From assembly GCA_030704615.1 (NCBI GenBank), contig CM060734.1, positions 50,050,042-50,114,041 of the forward strand: 64,000 nt of DNA. The letters are read 5' to 3'. How positions within the stretch are numbered: position 1 is the first letter of the stretch; each line of letters opens with the position of its first letter. Origin of the DNA: Takakia lepidozioides (taxonomy: Eukaryota; Streptophyta; Takakiopsida; Takakiales; Takakiaceae). This document shows positions 1 through 12,725 of the stretch, in pieces. The notes below the pieces were generated by a model. That model was given only the letters and a program-made list of their open reading frames with translations, had not been told where the DNA came from and did not search any database. A program made the translations under genes and the position numbers.

Positions 1-687
1 TGTGGTTGCATTGTCTTGGTTTGACTACAACAAATGCATAAATCTTTTGATCAATATTGTAAGTTCAATGACTAAGAATTGTTTTATTGAAAGGTGACAG
101 AGTGCAATGGTGCCCTACATCTAGTCCCCACCTCCACCATTGTGAAGTATTATCAGCAACACATGAGAGGGTTGACGTGCAAGACCCAATGGTATATCGA
201 GCCAAAACTTACTTAACATACAAAAATATAAAACAATAAAACATAATACAACAATATAACCTAACAAAAATGACTAGCTGCGAATAGAAAAATTGGTTCC
301 GATATGTACATACAACAAATTTGGCACACATACAATTGGTAGTCCCTGTTGCTACCACAGCAACAATGTATACACACACCTTAGCCCAAGATTTACCAAT
401 GCATGAGTGGGAACTGAACCCATATGCTCCCCTAAGTGACAGCTCATACATGAAGGGAGAAAATCCACCCTTGTGTGCATCCCTATTTGTTAACACCTAT
501 CTAGGACCATACAAAACAAGTAAACAGGGCTGCATCTAACTTTAGAAAAATGCTAGCTTTAGAAGTAAACTCCAAGTGGTTTATCTTCACTACAATAAGA
601 TAGGCACAATTCCATGAGGACTTGAAGCTACAAAGAGATTCCACATTTCTACCTACATCCTAAGACTTGCCTTCAAACAAAGCAAAA
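1..687. other. no gene recognised
   Basis: AT-rich sequence with short open stretches on both strands that show no family motif and no convincing splice pattern. I see nothing supportable here. Confidence 0.5.
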
Positions 688-1121
688 GTGTAAACCACTG
701 TTGGGCAGATATAGAGTGATCCAGATATCAAAATCCGGATATCAATCCGGATTCCAGTGTATCCGGATCCGGCAGCTATTTGATATCCGGCGGATATATA
801 AAACAGAGGATCCGGATAGGATCCTACCCGCCGGATATAAAAAGGATTAATAACCGGATAGTATCCGGATATGTATTAAAAATACCGGATCTCAACCGGA
901 TATAAGAAAATAAATAAAATATTACTATTTTATTTATAATTATAATGATTTAAATTGATTAAATGAAAAATTTAAAATATGTTATTTTCTATGCTTCAGA
1001 TATTAGAAATGCAGATTACTGTAATATCCGAATCCGCTGGATATATCATTCTCTAATTTGTCAAGTATCCGGACCCGGCGGATATTAAAAAAGCTAAGAA
1101 CCGCCCAACACTGGTATAAAC
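688..1121. mobile_element. hAT-type MITE with target-site duplication
   Basis: The element body is 696-1113 (418 bp). It starts CACTGTTGGGCAG and ends with the near reverse complement of CAGTGTTGGGCGG. It is flanked by an 8-bp direct repeat, GTGTAAAC at 688-695 and GTATAAAC at 1114-1121, one mismatch apart. An 8-bp duplication with CA(G)NG-type ends is the hallmark of hAT elements. The two outer thirds are packed with CCGGAT/ATCCGG words, and the centre (about 905-1000) is very AT-rich. There is no transposase, so it is non-autonomous. A related element lies at 22230-22793. Confidence 0.75.
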
Positions 1122-1470
1122 CCACCTACACCTAATGTAATCAAAACTAGTAGTTCATGCTAAACTATGTATGGATTTTTTGTGCAGTGCTCTTTGTTTT
1201 CTATTTCTGCAATCCTTAGGTGTATGTTGAAGCTGTCACATACATAGAAATCCCCAACGTACCTTGCTTCAATTTTGCAAAATACAGTTTGCATTGGCAA
1301 AAAAAGCTTCAAACCACCAAAATCATTAAATATTAAAATAACCTATGATCAAGTGGCAACACCTCAAAATTTGGCCAAATAGCCCAAAATTGTTTTGTTG
1401 GATAGGGGATGAAGTAGCCGGGAAAGCATGCCATTCCGTTTTCATCCCGTAAGGAAAAATTATAAAACAT

Positions 1471-2094
1471 ATGTTGGAACTGGTGCATTACTTGCTGAAG
1501 TTAGCGCAAGGGAGGGATGTACATGTGGTTGAATTTGTGGAGGCAGTGAAACAATGGCAGGCTGACATGTTGAAGCTTTACCATGCAGAAAAGGTGAAGT
1601 TCAAGGATAATGTACTTTGAGTCTTCAACAACCTAATCTCATTTCGGAGTGAAACCTTACCATTGGTTTGGATACCCGATCCTAATCTTACGAATACTGA
1701 AACAGTGTGGTGTGGTATGCGTGTGGCTGGGCAGAATGCATTTACGCACGTAATGAATGGGCAGACTCGTGAGCCTGTGAATGTGGGCCCTGCTATGTGG
1801 GAGAGAATCTTGGAGTCTGTGAAAAATTAGTGTTCAGATGTTGCTTCTAGTCTTTCCCTTGAATTGTAGAAAAGGTTTCCAGACCATGAGCTTATAAATA
1901 CCAAGGGAATAGTTTATCCTCACTATTGGGTGAAACATGATGCAGAAGCTAATTTTCACCATCATTTTACTGTCATCAAGACACACTTTGGGTACTCTAA
2001 GAAGGTTGGGTCAATAGAAGTGTGGTGTGTACCACGTGATTGCAAGCTAGAGTGGCCAAAAATGGCAGATCATGAATACATAATGAGTACATAA
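1471..2094 (+). pseudogene. transposase-like pseudogene with in-frame stops
   Basis: A single frame runs 208 codons from ATG 1471 to TAA 2092-2094. It is interrupted only by TGA at 1618 and TAG at 1828 and 1867. Frame and amino-acid composition stay protein-like across all stops. The stretch GIVYPHYWVKH followed by a His-rich run resembles the region near the C terminus of transposases with a DUF4371/hAT-like fold in plant repeats; this comes from memory of the family and is not proven here. A decayed fragment that looks like the N-terminal catalytic part lies downstream at 2690-3012, so the two pieces are in the wrong order for one insertion. Confidence 0.4.
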
Positions 2095-2689
2095 ATGAGG
2101 ATGTGGCAAATCCTCAACCATCGGATTTGCTTCAACTGAAAATCTTGACCGTCTATTATTGATTGTTAAAACCAAGATTTTCAAATTGCGATAGTTTCAA
2201 CTCACAAATGTTTTATTCAATTTGATCCTACCCACCGTGGGTCTATGGTAGATACATGTCTAACGAAGAAATTTTTGTTATTGTAAAAAAAATTATTAAT
2301 AAAGGACTTCATGAAAATAGCTATTTTCAGGCTCAAGATAATACATAATTTTTTTTAACTTCATAGTTAAATTGACTAATTGTTTTCATTCCACATTCAT
2401 CATCCTTCAAAGCACAATAGGATGAGTCATTTTCTTAATCTTGGTTTGAATCCTATATACAAAAATTCCATAACATCTTTTTTTATGGAATGTGAAAATT
2501 TCTTATGGACTTTTTAAAAGTTCATAACATCATCTAGAGATTCCGGTTTTTGGTAATGAGATTTAAAAGTGTGAAAGTATATGTAGGTGAGTCTTTATAT
2601 TTTAGTCCATTTTTAGTAATAGTAGTGTAATGTAGGAGTGCAATAATTTATCACTATTCTATGTCCGAAGAAAACAGTGTTGTGACAGG
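2095..2689. other. AT-rich intergenic sequence
   Basis: No coding signal. Short inverted words such as ttatggaatgtgaaaattt and stretches of T suggest old MITE material, but no clear terminal repeats or target duplications could be defined. Confidence 0.3.
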
Positions 2690-3012
2690 GAAAAATGGAC
2701 AATGTAGGTTGCAATCACCCACCATTACTGGAGTTGTTAGAGCAGCAAAGTTTATTTCGATATCAGCAGATAAGGTTACATGTTTTGACAACTCTTTGTG
2801 AAGTTCTATTCATGCTTTTGTAGTTGATAACTACAGAAGAACCCCAGTTCTACTTATCCTTGATGCGTACTTGGAGTGCAACAGCAGCTCAGATCTTATT
2901 AAGAGCAGTCATGCTTTTTGGAAATCTCAATGAAGAGGCAGTGGGTCAGAAGTTGGTTTCGTTTTGGCCCAGGAAGTTGGTCTGGTTCTAGGAATGAAAT
3001 TTGGGGCATCGA
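2690..3012 (+). pseudogene. DUF4371/hAT-like transposase fragment
   Basis: The plus strand encodes a stretch reading VVRAAKFISISADKVTCFDN, followed by a His-x-x-Val-Val-Asp-Asn-Tyr segment and then a run with in-frame stops. The pattern (K-F-I-S-x-x-x-D-x-V-T, then a strand ending V-V-x-x-x-x-R-x-P-x-L-L) resembles the RNase-H-like core of DUF4371-containing hAT-type transposases. Multiple stops show it is dead. No termini are recognisable. Confidence 0.4.
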
Positions 3013-3479
3013 TTGGGATACTTTTCTAGGTGCAGCGGGTACAACTCATCCCTGAAAAGTTTGATGGTGATACCATATTTGAAATTCCGCCACCCACAAT
3101 TTTTGATGGTGTCGCGGGTATTATGTAGGGCATGGATGTAGAACGAAGACCTCCAATATTCAGAACAACCTTGATTTAAAATTTAAGAGGACGACAGTGA
3201 TATGTCTCCAAAGACGGATTGAATCAATCTGATTTCAAGCATAACTTAGCAAATGTATACATGCAAATATGTGAGATGAAGATACATACAACTGTCATCA
3301 CTGCAGTCGTACTAGGCATAGTGCAGTCTCCTTCAATTTTTTTTTTGTTGTCGGTTCTATTTCAAGGGCACACTTTCTACCAATATGAATTTCAAATTTT
3401 ACACGGTTTTAGGTCCCTTAGGTAGAGATTCTCTTTCTAGTGCCACATACTATGTACGTTCATGCCGCGTGATGGCCCG
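3013..3479. other. no gene recognised
   Basis: Contains a short open stretch around 3040-3120 that I cannot match to a family, and a decayed continuation of the surrounding transposon debris. Confidence 0.3.
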
Positions 3480-3880
3480 TATGCGTGCGAGATGCAACTC
3501 TCCTACAAATGGCCCAACCCACCTTAACAAATGTATTTTTGCTAGCGCATAGAGCTTATAAATATGGTAGAGGAACGGGTCGTGGTCGTGGTCATGATAG
3601 AGTTTGGTAAGGAGACATAACAAAGTGGTACTCCTAAGTAACAACAAGCACCTCAAAGTGGTCAAGGCAACAAAGGTTCAAATGGTCCGTTCAATTGCAG
3701 AGGTCCATGCCTTCATTTTCAAGCTAGAAACAGTTGGGTTTGACATGTTGGGATTATGGAAGACCCCATATTAAGAAATGATTGTCAAGGGAGACGCAAA
3801 AGGTCGGCATAGGTATAACCTACATAGTTGTAGTGTAGGCATTGTAGCAAGTATGTGCATGAGGTGGCCCATTCTTAGGC
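3480..3880 (+). pseudogene. decayed Ty3-type gag fragment
   Basis: Nucleotide-level similarity to the Gag region at 50280-50680 is obvious by eye. The words cggcccaacccaccttagca and ggcattgtggcaagcatggg at that locus recur here as diverged versions (for example tggcccaacccaccttaaca and ggcattgtagcaagtatgtg), in the same order and with similar spacing. It covers the second half of gag, including both zinc-knuckle positions, but with stops, frameshifts and lost cysteines. No LTR could be identified. Confidence 0.6.
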
Positions 3881-6043
3881 AAGATACAATGAATGCCAAA
3901 TAAGACCTCCAAATCTAATAACCTTCAGATATTAGTATGAGTTGTTGTGTTCTTGCCTCTGTTGGCCCACCTCTGCATCACCAATGGTTCATAGTCTTGA
4001 CGAATTCTCTTTGTTGGGGATAACATTGATAGTAAGCTTGACAGCCAAACACATCTATTTCAAAGCACGATGAAACACAATGTCTGTAATGTTGCAAGAT
4101 AAAAACCTTAGAGTGCAACCCTTTGCGCCGTCTTTGGTTGCAACTGACAAGTTCACAAACAAGATTAGGGAGTATTTCAATTTAGCAGAGATAGCCGTGG
4201 TTCAAGTCATTTGGTTGTGTAGAAGATGAAAGATGTGTGAGTATAGTAAGCTTCATGAAGAGCAAGCTCCGCATCGACTCATACTCACCATCGCTAGCTT
4301 TAAAGAGAAGAAAATTCGCTCTGGCATGGATGCATGCGTAGGCGCCGAGCATGTGTTCTAGATAAGTTCTGTGGCTTTTTGCATTAGAGTATGCCTTTGC
4401 TGCTTACATCTACAGTAGTCGAGGCTTAATCAGATCATTCTACAGTTTTCCATATGCTTTAGCCTCCAATGATGCAATCCTAAGATGTTCTCTGTTTAAC
4501 TGTTAATTTGAATTTGTGTAATCGCACATAGAACCAGGCATGTTTGTCACAACATGTAAATATTGTTGAGAATGGTCATATGCATTCCTCCATTCGATTG
4601 ATCAGAATATGTGAAAGTTTGGGGTACTGATATCACACCTATGATTTGATGTTGTATTGTGAGAAGTTACCATTGCACCTCACAAAGGGCCACTGCCTCT
4701 GTTGGTAAAGATTTTTACATAGTGCCTTCAGTTGAAAAATGACATTCTTTTTCTAATGTTTACATGTGTAGAGTTTCTTGTCTTGAAAGTGGTTAGAGCT
4801 ATTGCTTAAGTCAACTGTCAAGTTCCTGCCCAATAGCATACAAGGAATTACATATCATAATGGTAATTATCAGGACACCTCGAAAATCAATTTAATTAAA
4901 CCATGTGGAAAGTGGAATAATATGCAGGTATTTGACGCAAGAATTGTCACATGTGGTTCTAAAAGGAGATGGGAGTCATTATGGGGCTGTCGTTTACTGA
5001 TCGAGCAAACTTGTCTCAAGAGATTCAGTATTAAAAAAGGAAAACTAGGGGTGGACTTAGTTGCGTGCCAAGAACTTTCAAAGAAGCGAGGCAAGTTGTG
5101 TACCGGTGGAATGTTGTCCAACTGACTTTAGCTAGGGGAAGGCCCTTGTCTGACAGGTAAAGTAACTCATATTTGTAGACGCGGGCTTCGATGGGAACGG
5201 TCTCTCTCTTTAGAGCAAGCTCATGCTCATAGTATCAATCTCTATAATGTGGGAGAAACACTTGGCAAGGTATACTTTGGTCTCAATGTTCACATTCGAG
5301 TTCTGTAGCCTGTTGTGTTCATGCTATTGCTGCTTGACTTTACCACCTAGCCACTCTAGGTCCCAAAATGCACTACCGATAGCCAAACGGGCTACGCTGA
5401 AATTCCTGAATTAGCCACGTTATACCTAGCAAAATAAATTGCAATCACCATATGTTGGTGTTTGAATTCTAGCCAATCCCCTGAACTTGTGTAGATCTTA
5501 GCAGTTTTAGTAACAAATAAAAAGGTGGCCAGTGGTGCAGATTTTGTAGTCACGGAGTGGAAGAAGCTGTAGGCCTTTAGGGGTTAAGGGTTCCTCTGTT
5601 GGACATGGGCCTCTTTGGCCTTGGAGTTTCTTTCTTAGGTTTCTGTCTCTTTAGAACGTCCAGAAGCCTTTTGTTTTTCTTACTTCTAGTCTGGAAGGCC
5701 TCAGAAAGCACTCAAAATTTAAAGATTCGAAAAATAACAGCCATTTGATGAACATGGTCCATTGGAGACCAGCATTACATGCAGAGTGGCTTTCTATATT
5801 CCACATGACCTTATCACAGTAGACATGCAACTAAAACTTGTTACCCTTGCATTCATCAGTCATCAGAGGAACATGGCCTGTGCAACAGCAAAAGGGTTTG
5901 GAGGGGTAAGGTTCTAATCTTGGTGTACTTTGAACTTGTGGGCCTTTCATTATGCTCGCCATGACGACCTCCGCCATGTAACAATGACATTCTGTAGGCA
6001 CAATTATGGATGATGAAAGAACATTAAAAGACACACTACCGTT
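3881..6043. other. unassigned; includes the MA3 gene 3' flank
   Basis: About 2.1 kb with no recognised gene. An open stretch on the plus strand at 4802-5125 (107 codons) is Lys-rich but matches nothing I know and lacks supporting features. The last part, roughly 5840-6043, is expected to contain the 3' UTR of the minus-strand MA3 gene; no strong AATAAA was located with confidence. Confidence 0.35.
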
Positions 6044-9000
6044 TCAATCATCTTCCTGCTTCACACTGTTGAAGAATGACAACCTAGCATTTGTAGTATC
6101 ACCAAAGGCGGGCTTCAACCAGCCACCCTGCTTAGCCCGCTCTACATACAATGTTGCCTTCTCAATCGCATCAGGAATGTCAAGCGCTAGGTCCTCAAGC
6201 ACATCCCAAACACGGCCGAAACCCTTCAGCATTTGACTAGTGGTAATCAGACCCTCATTGGCACACTCCTGGAGAAGGTAGAGCACCCGTTCGTTCTGCT
6301 TCTCCATAGCCATCACCAGAGCTTGCTTCACTACCTCATGATGGAAGAAAGGCATGTTAAGGTCACGAATGCACTGGCAAGCCTCAGCCAGTTCACCACC
6401 CGCATCATACTCTGCCAGAAGCAGCTTGATCTTGTCCTTGGCATCTTCCACTGCGCGCCCAGTACCACCCCCACCCCAACAGCGCAGAATGCGCTCACCT
6501 GCATGCCGTGCAGATAAGACAGATTCTGCAGTGTGCACTATCTCTTTCCCTAGTGAACCCTCCAGCAGCTGCTCATTGATTTCCTCCAGATACAGTGGGG
6601 CCAGAATATCATCGACCACCGCGCGCGCCAGAAACAGTGCCAGCTGATTGGCTGTGTCAGGAATATCTAGGGCAGTATCTTCAGCCGAACTCAGTAGCAT
6701 CATGAATGCCTTTGCTATCCCCTCAATAGGAATCACTTCAGCATAGAGGGCTGAGATCAGAACTGATGCCATCTCCTTCTCCCGGTTTTTCCTATTGAGC
6801 AATACCATAAACTAATGAGACATGAGTGATAGAAAACAGATGACGAAATCTATTTGCTCTCAAGAAGTAAGGAACTAGCAGGTACTAACCTGTCCATGGC
6901 CAGAGTGATGAGCCTTTTCACAAAAGCAGCATGGAAATCAGGAGCCGCAAGTTCCTCCAAGCTCCATATAACTTCAGCGATATCATCAGACAAGAAATAC
7001 TCATGAATGATGGCAGTTGCCTTTTGCTTGAACAAGCAGGCCTCTTCTGCCTCCGCAGCGCCTGCTGAGTCTGATGATACAGCATGAAAATTCGCCGTGC
7101 TGACCCAGCCCTTTGCCTTCGCCCTAGCAAGGTTCGACAAGAAAATTTGTGACAAAAAAGAGATTTCTATGGGCCCCTTGCTTTTCCCTTGATTATTCCA
7201 GTTCCATTGGCAATTAAACACTGATATTCCTATGGCAACAGAACAGAGTGCATGGTCTCCAACCTTGTAAGCTGACAGAAATACTGCATACAAAGAGCAT
7301 TCAGCAAAAGACAGGTGTATATTAGAGAATTGCAGGCTTAGGAGAAAGCTGGGAGGAGGTCACACTGCTTTTGGCAGCGCACCTGCAGGGTCCCCATCCA
7401 GCCTTCTTGCCAGAAGCAGCAATGACCTGGGTTGTGAGCCCAGAACCGTACAAACACACACAGCTTGATAAGACCTAGAAATCTAGTTAAACTTCTTTGC
7501 AAACACACAGTAACCAAATTGCAGACGGGCTAGAAAACAACTTCATGAAATGTCCATCAAACAGACATTACCAAAGATGACACTCAAAGGAGTTGTTTAG
7601 CGGGCTGGCCCATCGAAGTATAAAGACTGGAAAGTGTGAATCAGCGCCAACAATTTTGCTTAAGTCACTTAAACAACCTACACTTTAACAGCCGACCCTA
7701 TCGAGCTGTCCTGAAGCTGTCCAGCTTTGTTAAAGTGCAAGTCACCATACCACTTTGAAAAGGAACAAACAATGTCTCAGAACAGTAAAACAGATGTTCA
7801 AACTTACATTTGAAAGGTATATGTAAAAAAAGGAGTCTGTATAATGAAGCTATTTCCAAGCTCTTTGGGTTAATACAAATGGGGTAGAAAGACAAAAGAA
7901 AAGGCGCTCAACCGGTATTACAAAGACAACACACAATCAAACATGAATAACTGTCACTATCTGCAAAGAGTCCAACTGAACTTTATCACCTGTAAATAGT
8001 GGGAGAGATACACTGAGTTTCCAGAAAAAGCTAAGAACGAGGTTCAGCACTCAAATGAGACCATGATGAAGACAAACAGGATAAGCACTGGAAGAACCAT
8101 GAAAACAAGGAAGACTTCAAGCCAGAAAAATAAAAAATAGAAGAGGAGAAACTCAAAGCAAAACTGTAGAGAAGCAAAGGAGGAACTCAACTAACATAAA
8201 CGGGCTGGAAACGCACCCAATTATGACATCAACAGTCTGCTTTTATCCTGTTGAAAGAAACCAAAAGCTAAAATGCCTTACTAGTCCACAGTAAGGGATT
8301 TGGACCATATCTAGGCCAGCATATTCCGGTTGTCAGTGCTTATTGTACCAGTCAATTTTTTAAACCTTTTGTTGGGTGCATCATGGCAAAGGTCCAAGAA
8401 GTAACAAGATGATCGAATCTTCTCACCAGGGAATACTACCTAATAGGCAACTTTTCTTGAGTAATACAGGTTAACAAACTCAAACTTGCAAGTAAAAAGG
8501 ATATGAAAGTCCCTGCCAAAGCAGCACACTTGGTACACAGATGCACACCAATAGAATGCTTACGAAAAGAATGACTACAAGTTGGAAAGAAGTTAAAGAA
8601 GAAGAAATCCAGTCAACAAACCTATCCTTACCTCTAGACACTTAAAAACAAGTAATTATACATCAGTCATGTTCCTTCCTGCAACTAACCCGAACAAATC
8701 TGAAGTTCAATCGAACTTATGAGCAGCAAGAAATTCAACTCTATGACCTTGACACAAGAAATGAACGTAGGAGGAAAGAACTGACACAACCTTGCTCATA
8801 AGTTATCGAAGTTCTTTTTTCTATACAGGTTGAGAAGTCCTTCACCAACCTAGTTGTGAGTGACGCTAGCATCTCCTTGGCATGAGGAATGTCGAGTGCA
8901 AGGTCATCAATTTGATCCAGAACTCGTGTAAAGCCCTTTGCCATCTGGCTAGATGTGATAAGGCCCTCTTCAGCAGTCTGTTGAAGCAGGGCCCAAATTT

Positions 9001-11060
9001 CATGTTCTGCTTTTTTCTGCTCCATAGCCAATGTCAAGGCCTTCTTTACAACCTCATGATGGAAGAAAGGGACATTCAATTCCCGAATGCAGTGGCAGGC
9101 CTCGACTTTGTCGCCACTCTGCACATACTCCTTCAATAATGCAGCAATCTTGCCTTGAACTTCAATTACTGTAGTATGGGTGCTACCACCCCACTTGCGC
9201 TCCACTACTTCTGCATGATGAGGCGCCAGCAAATAGCTCTTCTCAGCTTTTTGAATCACAGCAATCCCCTGGGAACCATCTGCCAAAATTTTCTGTGTTT
9301 TGGTGAGGAACGCAGGGGGAAGAATGTCATCCACCACAGCTCGTGCGAGAAATACAGCCAAAATGTCAATTGCATTGGGAATGTCCAAAGCCAGGTCGTC
9401 TACTGACTCAAGCAGCTTACTGAAGCCTTTGGCCAACTGCTCTGGCTCTATCACATCTGCATACAACGCTGAGAGCAGCACCGATGACATCTCTTTCTCC
9501 CGGTCATGCCGGTCCAATGCCATTGAAATTAGCTTCTTCACAAAGTAGTGGTGAAAATTAGGGGACCCAAGATTCCGTAGATCAATCGCTGTACCTGTGA
9601 CATCATCAGTAGAATAATATTCCTCCACCAGACTAACCACCTTCTCCTTGTACTCTTCAAGTGAATTTGCCACCGGAGCACCTACCAGCTTGTATGGTTC
9701 CTGCAGATGTTAGTTCATCAGAGATATCTGTACCACGGAACACATTCTCTAACAACCTGGCAGGGGAGCAAAATGGGAATGTAAACAGAGAGGACCCAAC
9801 AAGTTGGGCTTCAATTCCTGCATAGTCAAAGTTTCTTGCCTCTAACAGTCTAGTGACACTTGAGCCTCTGAACACAATTTGAAATGAGAAAGGGCTGGAG
9901 AGTCTATGCATACCAAATTCTACCCCAACCCGCTATAATAAGCTATGGAGGTAAACTACTTAACCACCAATAGTGTAGTTCGTACTCTCTGTATTCAAAG
10001 ACAAAGAGATGCCAATACTATCTGCCTAGAACATGGGCTTGAGATAAACTCCTTAACCACCAATAGTGTAGTTTATACTCTCTGTATTCGAAGACAAAGA
10101 GATGCCAATAGTATCTGCCTAGAACATGGGTTTGAGATGAATAAAAATCCATGGGACACAGCAATTTGAGTCCAGACAACCTGCCGTGCAGATCCATACC
10201 TTCAGACTTTCCACTTTACTGATCTGAGGTTCACCAGGAGTACATACCTCTTCACTGTCGTAGTTTGGGTCCTTCCGATCAATATGCAAGTGACTGTCTG
10301 AATCCAAAATAGCCCCCCAAATCCCCTTGCCTCCACTACCACCTACACACAAGAGTTTTAAGTGTTCAGTTCTCGAGGTATGCTTCCTTCAGGTAGTAAG
10401 GGGTGTAGCTAGTTCAATGGCCCCCTTCAAAGCTGAAGGAGGATTGACCCACATCCTTCAGTCTGCTCTGTAGGGCCATATGCTTTTGCTCATGATCATG
10501 CAATTCAAGCAGCATTATATCAGCACCTTCATGTTCATGTTGTCGGTCGTGTTCCGGCTTTTGCCTCTTACAGTTGCTTGTGCTCTATTGAGTTTCTTTT
10601 CCAAGGGCTTCTGCTTTTTTTTTTGGACCTTTGGCCTTTTGTATCGACCTCTTTGTGTTTGGCCTCCTTTTACTTTGCTGAGGCGTTCTGCGAGGACGAT
10701 TTTTCTACTAAAGCTTAATAGCCACTTCCTTAACATAATGATAAAAGCGAGGGAGAGAGACGACAACAACAAATAGGCCATCTAAGCCATTCTAGAGACA
10801 ATAATTTCAACAAAAAAAAATTCAACAACGGCAGACTTACCCTTTTTAGGACGGCTATTCTTAAAGGAAGATGACCTTCGGTCTAACTTAGCTTCCCCTA
10901 CAGCAGTAACAGCAGAAGACTTTGCGTTCACTCCATGCTTGTTGGCATGCTCCACCACAGGCTTAGATGAATTTATCTCCGGCATTGTGCCCCTCCCCAG
11001 AGATGCAGATCTCATCAACTTGCGCTGTTCTTCTGTCAAAAAGCCAGCTGTTGTAGCCAT
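6044..11060 (-). CDS. MRF: MA3-domain translation regulatory factor (MRF/PDCD4-like)
   Basis: Five exons on the minus strand: 11060-10841, 10342-10248, 9700-8850, 7123-6890 and 6791-6044. All use GT-AG introns and the phases join to 715 codons plus stop. Four MA3 repeats lie at about residues 122-236, 284-385, 423-540 and 583-690; each carries the ALDIP and FFHHEVVK or HHYFVKK-type signatures. MA3 repeats are HEAT-like helical folds that bind eIF4A; plant MRF proteins are cytosolic and tune translation under energy limitation and TOR signalling (family knowledge). The N terminus (residues 1-105) is Ser/Lys-rich and ends in a GKGIWGAILDSD segment and a DRKDPNYDSEE acidic patch that is typical of the family. 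The start is the ATG at 11060, directly followed by a plausible open exon. Intron 3 is 1.7 kb and holds no other gene. Length and domain order match the family. Confidence 0.93.
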
Positions 11061-11506
11061 TTTCTGGAATATCCGTGGTTCCAGTCAGCAAAAGGAGATG
11101 GTGTTCCACACGTTTGGAAGGTTGGGGAGGGTGCTTCTGGCACGACTCCCTGCAGCTTCACCACCCTGCTACAGACAACTTGGAACCTTACTTGATGTCA
11201 AATACTGCAGAAAGTCGCACTAAGGGCTGTATGATTTTAGAAAATGACACTGCAAAAGAGAACGAAGCAACGAGTTACCGAGACGGAATAGAAATCAAAG
11301 ATGTGGTGAAGAACTGCAATTTGTAAAAACACAGCCAACCCTCTTCATAATGAAGTGCAGAAATTTAGAATCCAGGTAGAATTTAGGTTCCCCCGAACGG
11401 AAAGACTCAGCGATGCTAATGGGGGTGCAGCAACTGTCACTCCCAAGTCCCCACTTCAAGAAGGTCAACTCTTAGCCCGTCTGTCGTTCACCCTAACCAA
11501 ATTACT
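11061..11506 (-). promoter_or_regulatory. presumed 5' region of the MA3 gene
   Basis: The space between the MA3 start codon and the poly(A)-like tail of a LINE relic is only about 450 bp, so the promoter and 5' UTR either fit in this stretch or extend into LINE sequence. No TATA box or other element stands out clearly. Confidence 0.35.
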
Positions 11507-12412
11507 TTTTTTTTTTGTTTTTTTAAAAGGAAAGGGGATCAGATGGAGGCCCTATAAATCATATTAAAAGAACATGGAAAAATTAACCATGTAAGGGTAC
11601 ATCAGGAAGATGGGATAAAACCCTAATCCAACGTCCATCAAAGGCATGTTGTATACTCAACACCGAATCACCGAGGAGTAGGCTTGGCCAGCAATGAAAC
11701 GGATAAGAGGAACTTGAAACACTCAGTAAAAGAGCAACTGGGCAATCCAGCATAACTACCCGAGCCTGCAATGAGACCATGACTAATGGGAAAAAAAAAG
11801 ACAAGAGTGTCAACGTCGGCTTAGAAGTTGGGATCTTAGTAGAGCAAAGAAGAACTGCCCACGCAGAGGACAGCTAACAAAAGCCAAAACATAAAATCGG
11901 AGGGGGCCTGTCACAACAATCCAAAGTCTCAGGGAGAAACAGCTGCAATCAAGCAAATCCAATCAGCGTTTCATGTGGAGAGGCTCGAAGTTGAGGTGAT
12001 CAGCCTTTACTTTTTACTCGCAGTTCTTCTTATGCCTCCAATTGATCTCATGTTCGTCTTCAAGAGATGAAGGCTAAGGACAAGGAGGATCCACAGCCGT
12101 AGGGGATGGGCCGCCAGACCAGGTGGGTTGAAGGCAGTCTGGAGTAGCAGCTGATCCTTCCCTTGGTCAAGGTGTTGTCAAAATTAGCCAAGAGGACGCA
12201 GAGATGCCTCTGAGAACTTTTGCTGCATACTGAAGCCAAGATCCCATCCTAGACCTTCTTACCGTATATCAATATATCATAATAAATACAAGAGAGAAAG
12301 TGAGAAGGAACGTGGAACTTATCCTCAAAGATGAGGGAACACCTGGCTTTCCAAATCTGCCACAAGTTAATTGCACGAAGAGAATGACAAACTTGACAAT
12401 CATGCCATAATG
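11507..12412 (-). mobile_element. LINE 3' end relic with zf-RVT-like remnant
   Basis: On the minus strand at 12249-12400 a frame encodes LWQIWKARCSLIFEDKF, matching the W-x-I-W-K-x-R pattern of the zf-RVT region that closes plant LINE ORF2 proteins. Downstream the frame is broken. The element ends with a segment reading TGATTTATAGGGC on the minus strand, followed by an A-rich tail (about 11505-11526). This is the normal 3' end of a LINE. The reverse-transcriptase-proximal part may be the separate piece at 14832-15290, now split off by array and GC-rich sequence. Confidence 0.55.
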
Positions 12413-12725
12413 TGAAGGCCTTTTGCCTTGAGGGTAGAGGGTTGGGACTTAAGAGGGGCTTGTCCCCGTGGTTGCAGGGGACAATGTCTGTCACGGCCCT
12501 TTGCCTTGAGGGCAGGGGGTCGAGACAGAAGAGAGGCTGCCCTTGTGGTGGGGGCAGCGACAGTAGTAGGAATGGTGGCTGAAGCACCCTTGAGTGCCGA
12601 AGGCACTCGACACTCAAGAGGGCGGAGGCACTCACTAGGTGAAGCCCTGCAACCTGAGTTGCGGTGGGGGCTCCAAGTGGGGGTGGTCGTAGCATAAGGA
12701 GTCGTAGCGGGGGTGACATAGGGCT
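12413..12725. repeat. GC-rich internal direct repeat
   Basis: Two clear copies of a TTGCCTTGAGGG-containing segment (about 12421 and 12501), each followed by a GGGG-rich run, plus repeated CACTCGACACTCAAGAGGG-like words. The sequence is open in several frames on both strands, which is a composition effect. It interrupts the minus-strand LINE relic. Confidence 0.4.
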
